A stretch of DNA of 64,000 bases from UBA6059 sp965227155 (GTDB lineage Bacteria > Bacteroidota > Bacteroidia > Cytophagales > Cyclobacteriaceae): contig OZ245731.1 in NCBI GenBank assembly GCA_965227155.1, forward strand, positions 4,402,001-4,466,000, given 5' to 3'. Made by a program: the position numbers and the translations under genes. Shown piece after piece: positions 28,550 through 38,013 of this stretch. Position 1 is the stretch's first letter, and every line of letters begins with the position of its first letter. The notes under the pieces were generated by a model that saw only the letters and a program-made list of their open reading frames with translations, was not told the origin of the DNA and did no database searches.

Positions 28550-31500
28550 TAAAATTGAAGTCCTTTTTGAAGTTCTCTGACCGCTGGTTCTACATCTTCT
28601 TTGCTTGGCTTATCAGCACCTGATTTTGCCAAAGAATAGAAGAACCATTTTACATAAACCCTGATATCATTAATTACCAAAATGATAACCGGGAAAAATA
28701 ATAGAATGAAAAAAGTACCCAGCAGTACACCCCAGGCTAATGATATGGCCATAGGAATAATAAATTGTGCCTGAAAGCTGGTTTCAAGTATCAGTGGATA
28801 TAAGCCTGCTACTGTTGTAAGTGAGGTCAATATAATTGCCCTGTAGCGTGCTATACCTGCCTCATATGCCGCTTCTGCTACTTTCATGCCATTTTTAAGG
28901 TTGTTATTAAAGCGATCAAGCATTACAACAGCGTCATTGATAATTACCCCGGACAGTGCCAATATACCATAACCACTGATAGTCGCATAGAAAACAGCTC
29001 CTTCTATCCAATGTCCAAATACCGCACAGGCAAAACCCAGCGGGATCAATAATACCAATATCATTATTGCCTGTGTCAATGACCTGAAATTAAGAGTCAC
29101 TACCAGGAATAGTAGAATAAATATTGGTATAATGATTTTTACGAAGCTGGCACCTTCATTGGCTGCCCGACGGGATTGTCCTTCAAAAGTATATTCCACA
29201 CCCGGATATTTTGCGAGTATCGGTGGCATCACTTCCTCACTGATTTTAGCCAGCACGTCCGGCAAACTGGCATCACGCTCAGCCAGATCACCTTGCACCC
29301 TTATCTCCCGCTTTCCATTGAAGTGATTGATAGATATAACACCGCGGCCTATTTCGTATTCAGCCAACTCAGTAAGCGGATATTCGGCACCATTCGGCAT
29401 TTTAATTTTCATGGATTCCAGCTGTGTGATACTCAGCCTATCCTCCTTAGGATACCGCACCCATACCTTTACTTCATCGGTATTGATTTGCAGGCGCTGT
29501 ACTTCTTCCCCAAAGAATCCCTGACGAATCTGCTTGGTGATTTCCTGATGCGTAAGGCCAAGGAAATAAGCCAATGGCTTCAATTGAAGTTTAATCTCTC
29601 TTTGCCCGATAGAGGCATTATCCGTTACATCCTTGACGGTGGATATCTGAGATAACTCATCTCTCAATTCCGCTTTGGCAGCTTCCAGTTCGTCAATATT
29701 TCGTCCTTTGAGTGAAACTGAGATAGGCTTTCCAAAGTAGTTTACATTACCTACGGAAAACTGCTCAGCCTCCGGTACATCACCGATTTTCTTTCGAATA
29801 CGATTACCAATTTCCAGGGCTGGGATATTCTTTTCATCAAGATTTTCGAAGTTCACACCCAGACTGCCTACATGACTGCCTGATGCTGCACCATTGTTTT
29901 GAGATCCGATAATTAAATCAACGGTACTAATCACGCTATCCTGAAAACCGTATTCTTCCTGAATTTCTCTGTGTACTGCCCATACGCTATCCTGGAATCT
30001 ACGCAAGTACTCCTCTGTTATATTTTCCCTGGTACCCGGTTTCAGTGTAAGGTTTACATTGATATCATCTGCAGGTGGTACAGGGAAGATACTGAATTTC
30101 ACCTGACCGCCCATCAGCATCGCAACCATGACCATGAAAAATGCCAGTGGTAAAGTGACACTCACCCAGCGGTAATCAATAAGGAATTTTAAAGCAGGGG
30201 CATATACTTTATAACGCATCCAATCTATTACACCTTCCATGGTAGATCTGAATCGAACGTAAAGTCCTGTTTTACCCTCCTTTTTGCTGAGGATCCATTT
30301 ACTGGCAAGGTGGGCTGGTAATACGAAAAAAGCTTCCACCATTGAAAAAGCAAGACAGGCTATTACTACAATGGCCATCTCTTTGGTAAATCCACCATTA
30401 TCCAAAAAGATCAAACTCATGAATACAATGATGGTGGTCGTGACCGAAGTAAAAACCGATGGGATCATTTCCATGGTACCATCTATGGCCGCTGTTTTGG
30501 CATCTTTGCCCTTCTCAAAATGGGTGTAGATATTTTCCGCAACCACAATACCATCATCCACCAGAATACCTACAACCAGTAACATCCCGAATAACGACAG
30601 CATGTTGATCGTAATGCCGGCCATATCACCGATGATAAACATGAAGAGAAAAGAGAGCGGAATACCCGCCGCTACCCAAAAGGATAATCTCAATGAAAGG
30701 AATAGGCCCAACGTTAGTAAAACCAAAAATAAGCCCACCCCAAAGTTCTTAGCCAATAAGGTTAAGCGCTCCTGCAATACCTCATTGAAATTGAAATAAG
30801 TAAAAAGAGTAATGTTGGAGCTGCTTGCGTTGTATTCTTTTACATACTTATCAACATATTCGCTGATTTTGGTAATGTCTTCTTCGGGCAGCTTGGAAAC
30901 AATGATGGATACTGCACGCTCGTTATTGGAATATACGGCATTAGGAGTATCTGCAAATTTCATTTCTACGTTGGCCACATCCCTCAACAGGATTTTGGTA
31001 CCATCGGGGTTAGCCCTTACTATGATTTCTTCCAGAAATGTAGGATCAAAGGTCTTACTATTAGCCCTGATTTTAATCTCTTCATCAGAGGTTTTGATCG
31101 ACCCTCCTGATATATCGCGGTTGTTATTGCGTACAGCCAATGAAACCTGATCAAAGGTTAACCCAAATCGCCTCAAGGTTTCTTCTGATACCTCGATGGA
31201 AATTTCCAGCTCAGGAAAACCAGACAGCCTGACCTGGGATATGATTCCTGAGTTTAAGAAATCATCTTCTACCTTTTCTGCGGCTTTCTTAAGATCGTTG
31301 AGTGAAACATCACCCTTCACACCCATAAACATGGCAACAGATGTAGATTTCTGCTTGAAAACAATCGGTGGCTCTGCATTCAAGGGAAAGGAATTTATCC
31401 GATCCACTGCATTTTTTACTTCTGTGGTGACCTCTTCCAGATCATAATCATCAAGGGTAACAATGGTGATGCTGGCACTATTTTCAGAAGAAGTAGACGT

Positions 31501-31746
31501 TACCTCATCTATGCCGACAATCCCTTTAATGGCTTCTTCAATTTTGATGGTAACGCCTTCCTCAACTTCCTCAGGTGAAGCACCCGGATATACCACATTG
31601 ATTGTGATGCGGTTGGGCTCTCTCTCCGGGAAGAAAGACTTTTTAAGACCTACCGTATAACTAATAATTCCAAAGAGCGCTACTACAAAAATGATTGCAT
31701 TGGCCCAAATAGGATATCTTACAAAGAATGATACGACTGACCGCAT
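28549..31746 (-). CDS. RND-family efflux transporter, inner-membrane pump (AcrB/HAE type)
   Basis: 1065 residues, the full family length, with 12 predicted membrane segments: one at the N-terminus (FVRYPIWANAIIFVVALFGI), five after residue 330, and the same layout in the second half. Porter subdomains hold GASPEEVEEGVTIKIEEAI and the repeat copy. The proton-relay pair Asp397-Asp398 is seen in GILVDDGIVVAEN of TM4. The second-half counterpart SGVIINDAVVMLDRFN is typical of the HAE family rather than of heavy-metal CzcA pumps. It exports hydrophobic compounds using the proton gradient. It is flanked by hlyD (3 bases upstream) and tolC (overlap), so the three form one operon. Confidence 0.95.
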   Translation of the reverse strand: MRSVVSFFVRYPIWANAIIFVVALFGIISYTVGLKKSFFPEREPNRITINVVYPGASPEEVEEGVTIKIEEAIKGIVGIDEVTSTSSENSASITIVTLDDYDLEEVTTEVKNAVDRINSFPLNAEPPIVFKQKSTSVAMFMGVKGDVSLNDLKKAAEKVEDDFLNSGIISQVRLSGFPELEISIEVSEETLRRFGLTFDQVSLAVRNNNRDISGGSIKTSDEEIKIRANSKTFDPTFLEEIIVRANPDGTKILLRDVANVEMKFADTPNAVYSNNERAVSIIVSKLPEEDITKISEYVDKYVKEYNASSSNITLFTYFNFNEVLQERLTLLAKNFGVGLFLVLLTLGLFLSLRLSFWVAAGIPLSFLFMFIIGDMAGITINMLSLFGMLLVVGILVDDGIVVAENIYTHFEKGKDAKTAAIDGTMEMIPSVFTSVTTTIIVFMSLIFLDNGGFTKEMAIVVIACLAFSMVEAFFVLPAHLASKWILSKKEGKTGLYVRFRSTMEGVIDWMRYKVYAPALKFLIDYRWVSVTLPLAFFMVMVAMLMGGQVKFSIFPVPPADDINVNLTLKPGTRENITEEYLRRFQDSVWAVHREIQEEYGFQDSVISTVDLIIGSQNNGAASGSHVGSLGVNFENLDEKNIPALEIGNRIRKKIGDVPEAEQFSVGNVNYFGKPISVSLKGRNIDELEAAKAELRDELSQISTVKDVTDNASIGQREIKLQLKPLAYFLGLTHQEITKQIRQGFFGEEVQRLQINTDEVKVWVRYPKEDRLSITQLESMKIKMPNGAEYPLTELAEYEIGRGVISINHFNGKREIRVQGDLAERDASLPDVLAKISEEVMPPILAKYPGVEYTFEGQSRRAANEGASFVKIIIPIFILLFLVVTLNFRSLTQAIMILVLLIPLGFACAVFGHWIEGAVFYATISGYGILALSGVIINDAVVMLDRFNNNLKNGMKVAEAAYEAGIARYRAIILTSLTTVAGLYPLILETSFQAQFIIPMAISLAWGVLLGTFFILLFFPVIILVINDIRVYVKWFFYSLAKSGADKPSKEDVEPAVRELQKGLQF

Positions 31747-31749
31747 AGC

Positions 31750-32874
31750 TTAATTCTTAACAATTTCTACTTTCATATTATCAGAAGCATTGGTAGGTGC
31801 ATCTACCACCAACATTTCGCCCGCAGGCAAGCCGTTGAAAATGATCTCATTCTGATCAATCTGCGCAATGTTTATGGTTTTGGTTTTTAAAACACCGTCT
31901 TCTACTACAAATACTTCGTTCTTGTTTTTGACTATAGCGCGGGCCACTGACATGCCTTCCTGTATTTCCTTTCCTGGAATCACCGCTTTCAGGTACATGC
32001 CATCATACACATCATTATCAGGGCTATTGATTGCGATGTACACATTCACAGACTGATTATTAGGGTCCACAAAATCTGCCTTTCTTACGATCTCGCCTGT
32101 CCATTGCTTATCATCTCTACCTTCCTGATAGATGGTCACGTCAGTACCAATACTCACCTGGTCAATGTCTTGCAATTCTACAGGCACTTTAAGTTCCAAC
32201 CGGTCGGTCCTGATGATACTCGCAATGGTTGTACCTGGGTTAACTACAGAACCAATCTCTACATTGACAGACTGTATACTGCCATTGTATGGTGCATAAA
32301 GGTTGTATTTTTTTAGGTTTTCTTCCAGGCTTTTGATCGTATAGTATTCGCTCAGAATATTGGCAGTCGACAAGAAAGCCTTGGCTTTTGCGGAACCAAT
32401 AGTCGGTAACTCTGGCAAATCTTTATCCAGGTCTATTTCTGCGTAATATTGCTCCCATGAGGGGAAAATATCAGGAAAATCGATTCTCAGATCAGGCAAA
32501 ATGGTAGCCACCAAATTTAGAAAGCTACTTTTACGACTCTGCAGATTTAACCGCTGCTCATCGTTATTAATTTTCGCCAACAGATTTCCCCGGCTGAAAT
32601 TAGTACCTTCTTTAAATGAAATGCTGCCCGGCTCAAGCTTACCACCTACTTCGGCAATCAAATTAACTTGTTGTGATGATCCCACTCTACCAAATGTCTC
32701 TATGTAAAGCTGTGCCGGCTTGTAAGCAACTGGTATCGCCTTTACATAATTCTTGATTTCCGGCTTTGGCCTTTGTGGAGGTAATTCTTTTTGATTTATG
32801 AGATAGACGCTTAACGAGATTGCGCCACCTATAATTATCAGGAATGCTATTCCAAGGATAATTTTACGATTCAT
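31750..32874 (-). CDS. RND efflux periplasmic adaptor (HlyD/MFP family)
   Basis: 374 residues with an N-terminal membrane anchor (ILGIAFLIIIGGAISLSVYL). A split lipoyl (barrel-sandwich) domain is seen as VNLIAEVGGKLEPGSISFKEG and LYAPYNGSIQSVNVEIGSVV, interrupted by a helical hairpin with an insert (about 125-180). Then come a beta-barrel (LELKVPVELQDIDQVSIG) and a membrane-proximal domain (ARAIVKNKNEVFVVEDG). It bridges the RND pump and TolC. It is the first gene of the minus-strand efflux operon. Confidence 0.93.
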   Translation of the reverse strand: MNRKIILGIAFLIIIGGAISLSVYLINQKELPPQRPKPEIKNYVKAIPVAYKPAQLYIETFGRVGSSQQVNLIAEVGGKLEPGSISFKEGTNFSRGNLLAKINNDEQRLNLQSRKSSFLNLVATILPDLRIDFPDIFPSWEQYYAEIDLDKDLPELPTIGSAKAKAFLSTANILSEYYTIKSLEENLKKYNLYAPYNGSIQSVNVEIGSVVNPGTTIASIIRTDRLELKVPVELQDIDQVSIGTDVTIYQEGRDDKQWTGEIVRKADFVDPNNQSVNVYIAINSPDNDVYDGMYLKAVIPGKEIQEGMSVARAIVKNKNEVFVVEDGVLKTKTINIAQIDQNEIIFNGLPAGEMLVVDAPTNASDNMKVEIVKN

Positions 32875-32877
32875 ATT

Positions 32878-32889
32878 TTGTTAAGTAAG
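32878..32889. promoter_or_regulatory. 12-base match to the padR palindrome arm, upstream of the efflux operon
   Basis: TTTGTTAAGTAA lies 4 bases upstream of the HlyD start. The same 12 bases form one arm of the 52-bp palindrome in front of padR (52379-52390). Only one arm is present here, so binding is speculative. Confidence 0.25.
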
Positions 32890-33049
32890 ATTGATAAGGA
32901 TTTAAAGTCAAAAATTCGAAATTTGTTTCATTATGAAAAAAATATCTGACGAACAGTAACAATTTACGTATCAATTGTTTTTGAGTTAGGACTAATTGTA
33001 CATCCCCGCGATGTTAGTCTTAATTATTTACAAAAACTTACAGGCAAAC

Positions 33050-33442
33050 ATGGAAAAAATTAATAAATCGGAAGAAGAGTGGAAAGAAAGCCTCTCTGCA
33101 GAGCAGTTTGAGGTTTTGAGAAAAAAGGGAACTGAAAGAGCTTTCACTGGCGAGTTACTGCACAATAAAGATACTGGAGTCTATTGCTGCGCTGCCTGTG
33201 GAAACCCTCTGTTTAAAAGTGAAACCAAATATGACTCAGGTTCCGGCTGGCCCAGCTTTTGGGAGCCAATCAACAAAGATGCTGTGCGTTTAACCACCGA
33301 TCGATCTTATGGTATGATCAGGACAGAGGTTACCTGCGGCAAATGTGACAGCCACCTTGGTCATGTATTTGACGATGGCCCTAAGCCAACGGGAGAACGC
33401 TATTGCATGAATTCAATAGCGATGGCCTTCGAAAAGAAATAA
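33050..33442 (+). CDS. msrB: Peptide-methionine (R)-S-oxide reductase
   Basis: The start at 33050 (MEKINKSEEEW) is the usual MsrB N-terminus; an upstream in-frame ATG at 32996 would add 18 unrelated residues. 130 residues. Zinc-binding CxxC pairs are in CAACGNPLF and CGKCDSHLGHVF; the substrate-site motif is SGSGWPSFWEP; the catalytic Cys119 is in ERYCMNSIAM. The enzyme reduces methionine-R-sulfoxide in proteins using thioredoxin. There is no signal peptide, so it is cytoplasmic. It is divergent from the efflux operon. Confidence 0.95.
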   Translation: MEKINKSEEEWKESLSAEQFEVLRKKGTERAFTGELLHNKDTGVYCCAACGNPLFKSETKYDSGSGWPSFWEPINKDAVRLTTDRSYGMIRTEVTCGKCDSHLGHVFDDGPKPTGERYCMNSIAMAFEKK

Positions 33443-33533
33443 GCTTCATAAAACGATAACACGGAATTTATACCAATGGTCAGGTGGAAATCACCAGGCT
33501 CATTAGATTAGCCCCAAGAATAAATGCATCACT

Positions 33534-34571
33534 GTGAAAATACTGTACACATTAGCTTTTGGCTTGCTTCTGGCCTGTGCAGGCCAAAAAACTGAAAACC
33601 AAAATTCTACTCAGGGTGAAAATAAAGGCACTCCCCTTGTGATTGCTTTTGGTAGCTGTGCTCATGAAGATGAACCTCAGCCCATTTTTGATGCGATTAC
33701 AGAAGCCAAACCAGACCTTTTCGTATGGTTGGGTGATATTGTCTATGGTGATACAGACAATATGGATACGCTAAGGAATAAATATGCGATGCAAAAGCGA
33801 GACCCTTCCTACCAGAAGCTTCTGGCAAGTACTCCAGTAACCGGAGTATATGATGATCATGATTATGGCCGCAATGATGCCGGAAAAGAGTATCCTTTCA
33901 GAGAAGAAAGCCGAGATATCCTACTGGAGTATTTGGAAATACCACCTTCAGCAGAAGTATGGCAGCGTGAGGGAGCCTACCAAAGTCAAACCATTGAACA
34001 TGAAGGTAATAAAGTAAAGTTTATATTGCTGGACACCCGATATTTCAGAGATGAGCTGTTGCCCGACACGACAGGCAATTCCTGGGTGCGCTATCGTGAA
34101 AACCCTGATGGCGATGTGCTGGGAGAAGCACAATGGCAATGGCTTGAGGAGGAATTATCCGATAAAAGTATCGATCTCTATGTGGTTGGCAGCAGTATTC
34201 AATTGGTTGCTGAAGAGCATGGATGGGAAAAATGGGCGAACCTCCCAAAAGCCAAAGCACGGTTTGTAGAACTCGTAAAGCAAAAGAGCCCAAAGGCATT
34301 GGTGGTGATTAGCGGTGACAGGCATATTGCTGAAATTAGTGCTCAACCGGTAGAGGGTCTCAACTACCCCATTGTAGACTTCACTTCCAGCGGACTTACA
34401 CATACCTGGAGTGAACTACGAGCAGAACCTAATCGCTTTAGAGATGGTGAGATGATTGCTGAATTGAACTACGGTTTGCTCAATATCGAATTTACAGACA
34501 GCCTGAAAGTAAATATGGAGGTGCGGGGACTCGAAAACCAGGTCTTTTTATCCCGAACGTATACTTATTAA
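33534..34571 (+). CDS. PhoD-like metallophosphatase lipoprotein
   Basis: 345 residues starting at GTG 33534, giving a lipoprotein signal (LAFGLLLAC, lipid Cys15). Metallophosphoesterase motifs of the PhoD group are visible: AFGSCAHEDE, WLGDIVYGD, YDDHDYGRNDAG and SGDRHIAEI, which supply the metal-binding Asp, Asn and His residues. PhoD enzymes hydrolyse phosphomonoesters and diesters. The N-terminal PhoD beta-domain is absent, so this is the shorter form. It is 91 bases after msrB on the same strand. A second, longer PhoD lipoprotein is at 41414. The exact substrate is not known. Confidence 0.85.
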   Translation: MKILYTLAFGLLLACAGQKTENQNSTQGENKGTPLVIAFGSCAHEDEPQPIFDAITEAKPDLFVWLGDIVYGDTDNMDTLRNKYAMQKRDPSYQKLLASTPVTGVYDDHDYGRNDAGKEYPFREESRDILLEYLEIPPSAEVWQREGAYQSQTIEHEGNKVKFILLDTRYFRDELLPDTTGNSWVRYRENPDGDVLGEAQWQWLEEELSDKSIDLYVVGSSIQLVAEEHGWEKWANLPKAKARFVELVKQKSPKALVVISGDRHIAEISAQPVEGLNYPIVDFTSSGLTHTWSELRAEPNRFRDGEMIAELNYGLLNIEFTDSLKVNMEVRGLENQVFLSRTYTY

Positions 34572-34585
34572 CCAATCTCCAATCG

Positions 34586-35692
34586 TCAATCTTCTTCAGA
34601 AGCCTTAGGAAGCAAGTGATCAATTCTGCCATCTTGTGAGAAAATTATAGCCACATTTTCTGTAGACTTGAATTGGCTGAATATGATCATCAGCATAGCA
34701 TTGAGTGGTACGGATAATATCATACCGATAAATCCCCATATAAAACCCCAGAATACCAATCCCATGAACACTATCAGCGGGCTCAGGTGCATGCGGTTAC
34801 CCATCAAACGAGGCTCGGCAAAATTACCGATCAATAACTGTATGCCACCGATAGCCACCAGAATAAAGAAGGCCTTCTGGAAATCTCCAAATTGAATCAA
34901 AGAAAACAAAACAGGAAACGAAGTAGCCAGCATAGACCCTACATTGGGAATGAAATTGAAGATGAAAATGATAAATGCCCACATGGCCGCTAAATCCACC
35001 TCAAACAATCGCAATGCAATAAAACTGAGTAATCCGGTAAGAAAGCTGGTCAAAATTTTAACACTGAGGTAGGTACTAAATAAGTGCTGAATTCTGGGGA
35101 TAGCCTTCTCAAGCATAGGTTTGTTTTTAGACTTCCCTACAATAATGTCCAGCTTTTTGATCAATGAATTTTCTTCCAGGAGTAGGAATATGACATAAAG
35201 CAAGACCAACACCAGCTGGCCAATGACTGTAGCCAATGTCTGAGCAGCAACTGAAGCGCTAGACATGATGGCACCTTCCTGCCCCTTAACAATCTCACTG
35301 ATGGATTTAAAATTAACAGCTGACTCAATGTTGATGCCCAGACTGGACTGTAGCTTTTCCAACAAATTGACCAGGTTAGTGCCATATTCCGGCATATTAA
35401 CCGATAAGCGCTCCAGGTTTACAATGATAATATCAATAAACAGGTAGAAAAACAGAAATATCAAAACAGAACTAAGGAAAGTAGCCAACACCTTGGGCAG
35501 GCCTTTGCCTTTGATCTTAACCTTTCGCAGTGGCTTTCTCAGCTCCACAATCAGAAACCAAAGAATTAGTGCAATGACAAAAGGCTGCAAAAAATTCTTA
35601 AAATACTGAAGCATGGCCATGATGCCCCCTATCAGCAGTATAGTGGCAGCAGCTTTATAGATTCGGGTAATTTTTTGTGGGTTAGCCGACAT
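34586..35692 (-). CDS. AI-2E family (PerM/TqsA-like) membrane permease
   Basis: 368 residues with about eight membrane segments: two close ones at the N-terminus (ILLIGGIMAMLQYFKNFLQPFVIALILWFLIV), a soluble stretch about 90-150, then the others. The family signature near the end is seen in GNRMHLSPLIVFMGLVFWGFIWGFIGMILSVPL. Members export small molecules or ions (TqsA for AI-2, others Na+/H+); the substrate here is unknown. It is convergent with the PhoD gene (14 bases). Confidence 0.9.
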   Translation of the reverse strand: MSANPQKITRIYKAAATILLIGGIMAMLQYFKNFLQPFVIALILWFLIVELRKPLRKVKIKGKGLPKVLATFLSSVLIFLFFYLFIDIIIVNLERLSVNMPEYGTNLVNLLEKLQSSLGINIESAVNFKSISEIVKGQEGAIMSSASVAAQTLATVIGQLVLVLLYVIFLLLEENSLIKKLDIIVGKSKNKPMLEKAIPRIQHLFSTYLSVKILTSFLTGLLSFIALRLFEVDLAAMWAFIIFIFNFIPNVGSMLATSFPVLFSLIQFGDFQKAFFILVAIGGIQLLIGNFAEPRLMGNRMHLSPLIVFMGLVFWGFIWGFIGMILSVPLNAMLMIIFSQFKSTENVAIIFSQDGRIDHLLPKASEED

Positions 35693-35801
35693 GTATCAGA
35701 TCAATGTAAGTTATAAGTCCAAAAACAGAAAGATAATTAAAAACCTTGACTGGGTGAGCCTTTGTTTCCGCACCATTACCAGTAGTGAAATCATAAATCA
35801 A

Positions 35802-36260
35802 TTATCGCTTAAATGCTTCAAAAGCCAACTGAGCCATAGACCACCATTCATCTAATGCAATCATATTTTCTTTGAAGAAACGAATAAGTACCGGCCAATC
35901 ATTTTCTCTATACACATTGATCTCGATCAGCTTCTTCTCGATTGCATAAGGAAAGTTTCTTCTTTCGCCATCATCAGGCCATCTCCATTCAGGCCCTAGT
36001 GCACTATGCATCATCACCTTAAGCTGTAGCATTTGATTTACCAACAACTCCTGCAAATCCGGGTCTTTATGGCTGATGACAATCGAATGATTAGCCAACT
36101 CATGCGAAGCATTCATTTTAAATTGAACTCCGGGCACACCGGTCTTATAGTTGACCCAGTTGACTTTAAGCCCTTCAGCAGAAGGTACCGGGGCCATATA
36201 CCTGCCTAAAGTTGTCCAGAACCGTTCCCTTATTTGAGCTTTTTCTGATTTTTTACCCAT
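35802..36260 (-). CDS. DUF4268 domain protein
   Basis: 152 residues, soluble, no signal. The body (ERFWTTLGRYMAPVPSAEG, VQFKMNASHELANHSIVI, LGPEWRWPDDGERRNFPYAI) fits DUF4268, a family fused in places to restriction-type or nuclease proteins but also found alone, as here. Function unknown. It is divergent from the Rof-like gene (48 bases between starts). Confidence 0.75.
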   Translation of the reverse strand: MGKKSEKAQIRERFWTTLGRYMAPVPSAEGLKVNWVNYKTGVPGVQFKMNASHELANHSIVISHKDPDLQELLVNQMLQLKVMMHSALGPEWRWPDDGERRNFPYAIEKKLIEINVYRENDWPVLIRFFKENMIALDEWWSMAQLAFEAFKR

Positions 36261-36308
36261 AAACTCTAATCTCTGATACCACGTTAATCTTGTGAAACTC
36301 TAGTTCAA

Positions 36309-36605
36309 ATGAATGATTCCTACACTCCTGTCGATCCGGATTTTGAGGATACAATAGCGCAAAGCATTCAAAATCATAAGAATGGCAAAATTCATTATTT
36401 CAATTATAATCGTGAAATTGAAGATGTTGCGGGTGAAATACTGAAAATGGAAAAACGGGGCTCAGGTATTTTCATAGTCATGAACAATGCTGTTGCTATT
36501 AGATTGGATCAAATTATTAGTTTATTTGGATTTCCGGGTCCGGCTTATGAAGCGTATAGCAATCTTGCTGAAGATTGTCACAGCTGTTTTAATTCCAAAG
36601 ACTAA
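36309..36605 (+). CDS. Rof-like (Rho-binding antiterminator type) small protein
   Basis: 98 residues, acidic, no signal. From memory, the frame follows E. coli Rof: both begin MND-Y-P and a core with RLD.I.SF is kept (here AIRLDQIISLFGFP). The hydrophobic pattern in between (GKIHYFNYNREIEDVAGEIL, GIFIVMNN) matches the Sm-like strands of Rof. Rof binds Rho and blocks termination. The assignment rests on my reading, not a search; a general Sm-like fold protein is the alternative. It overlaps the stop of the converging DUF2214 gene by 4 bases. The C-terminal 20 residues (with CHSC) are extra compared with Rof. Confidence 0.55.
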   Translation: MNDSYTPVDPDFEDTIAQSIQNHKNGKIHYFNYNREIEDVAGEILKMEKRGSGIFIVMNNAVAIRLDQIISLFGFPGPAYEAYSNLAEDCHSCFNSKD

Positions 36606-37045
36606 ACCATACTTCCATAGCCATTTGCCATCAGCACCGCCAGAAGTGGCATTATCAGCAAAAGAATCAGTTCTATTATCACCAATGGCTTGATATAGCG
36701 TGGAATTTCAATAACTTCAAGTTGATCGCCTTTTCTGTTTTTCAGGAAAAAGATGGTAGGTGCAATCGAAAGCAATCCTATGAGGGTAAACAATCCGAAT
36801 TTGGTAAGAAAAATCCAATTATTAGAATAGTATTCCGCAGGCTTGCCCACACCATACCAAAGCGTTAATCCAATCCCTACCACCAATATTGCCCCCAACC
36901 CATACAGTCCATCATACTTCGCCTGGCTCTTGATCTCAGCACGGGTGTGTTGTGGCTTTAGTATGATGACCTCTGCCAGCAGACCGGCAAATACCATTAA
37001 AATAGATAGGTAGTGACAATATTTAATGAGGAGATAAGCAATCAC
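36602..37045 (-). CDS. DUF2214 four-helix membrane protein
   Basis: 147 residues with four transmembrane helices (about 5-25, 48-66, 80-102, 122-143). The sequence KYCHYLSILMVFAGLLAEVIILKP and LGAILVVGIGLTLWYGVGKPAEYY match the DUF2214 family of inner-membrane proteins. Function unknown. It is divergent from the DUF2911 gene. Confidence 0.8.
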   Translation of the reverse strand: MIAYLLIKYCHYLSILMVFAGLLAEVIILKPQHTRAEIKSQAKYDGLYGLGAILVVGIGLTLWYGVGKPAEYYSNNWIFLTKFGLFTLIGLLSIAPTIFFLKNRKGDQLEVIEIPRYIKPLVIIELILLLIMPLLAVLMANGYGSMV

Positions 37046-37142
37046 AATTTTTGCGTTTAAAGCGAAACCTAAAATTCATTCTTATGTTTATACACATATT
37101 ACAAATAAACACTTGACCTTTAACAAACTAGATTAAAAAACT

Positions 37143-37985
37143 ATGAAAACCCGTTTACTATTTTTAACCGCATTGATTTTTTTGGGATTCAATGGCATGG
37201 CACAGATTGAAATGCCTGCCCCCAGCCCTACTTTTACCGTTTCCGGTAAAATTGGATTTTCTGAGGTGAGCGTTACCTACTCGCGCCCAAGTGCTAAAGG
37301 AAGAACCGTATTTGGAGAATTGGTACCTTATGACCAAATCTGGAGAACAGGCGCCAACGCAAGCACAAAAATCTCCTTCAGCGAAGATGTAATGCTGGAA
37401 GGTAAGTTATTGCAAGCCGGAGAGTACGCTTTGTATACCATTCCTGGCAAAGAAGAATGGACAATTATACTTAGCAATAACCTCGAACTGTGGGGCTCTA
37501 TGGGCTATAATAATGATGATGACGCTTTGAGGTTTACAGTACCTGCACAAAGTGTAAGCAGTCATTATGAAACATTCACCATTAGCTTCTCTGATTTCAC
37601 AAGCAACAGTGCTTATCTCAACTTTAAGTGGGAAAAATCCAAAGCCAAATTCAAAATTGAAAATGAGGTGGATGCCAAAGTGATGTCCCAAATCAAAGAT
37701 CAGGTTATCGACAATACACCTTCAGATGCAGGTGTTTACTTCCAGGCAGCAACCTATTATTTCAACACCGACAGAGACATGAATGATGCACTACAATTTG
37801 TAAATGCCTCTATTGAGGGTGGAAATGAAAGGTATTGGGTAGTGCACCTTAAGGCAAAGATTCTAGCCAAATTGGGCAAGAAGATGGAAGCCAAGCAAGC
37901 AGCAGAGGCATCAATGGCATTAGCTGAAGAAGCCGGAAACCCTGATTACGTTCGATTAAATGAAAAGCTCATAGCAGAGCTATAA
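37143..37985 (+). CDS. Secreted DUF2911 protein with TPR-like C-terminus
   Basis: 280 residues with a signal peptide (residues 1-20, ending GMAQ). DUF2911 covers about 30-180: GFSEVSVTYSRPSAKGRTVFG, PYDQIWRTGANASTKISF, LQAGEYALYTIPG and WTIILSNN. The last 90 residues are helical and TPR-like (AATYYFNTDRDMNDALQFVN, LKAKILAKLGKKMEAKQAAE). Periplasmic, function unknown, very common in Bacteroidota. It is followed by a large inverted repeat that may be its terminator. Confidence 0.88.
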   Translation: MKTRLLFLTALIFLGFNGMAQIEMPAPSPTFTVSGKIGFSEVSVTYSRPSAKGRTVFGELVPYDQIWRTGANASTKISFSEDVMLEGKLLQAGEYALYTIPGKEEWTIILSNNLELWGSMGYNNDDDALRFTVPAQSVSSHYETFTISFSDFTSNSAYLNFKWEKSKAKFKIENEVDAKVMSQIKDQVIDNTPSDAGVYFQAATYYFNTDRDMNDALQFVNASIEGGNERYWVVHLKAKILAKLGKKMEAKQAAEASMALAEEAGNPDYVRLNEKLIAEL

Positions 37986-38013
37986 TACTTTATACCATTG
38001 GATATTAAATGGG

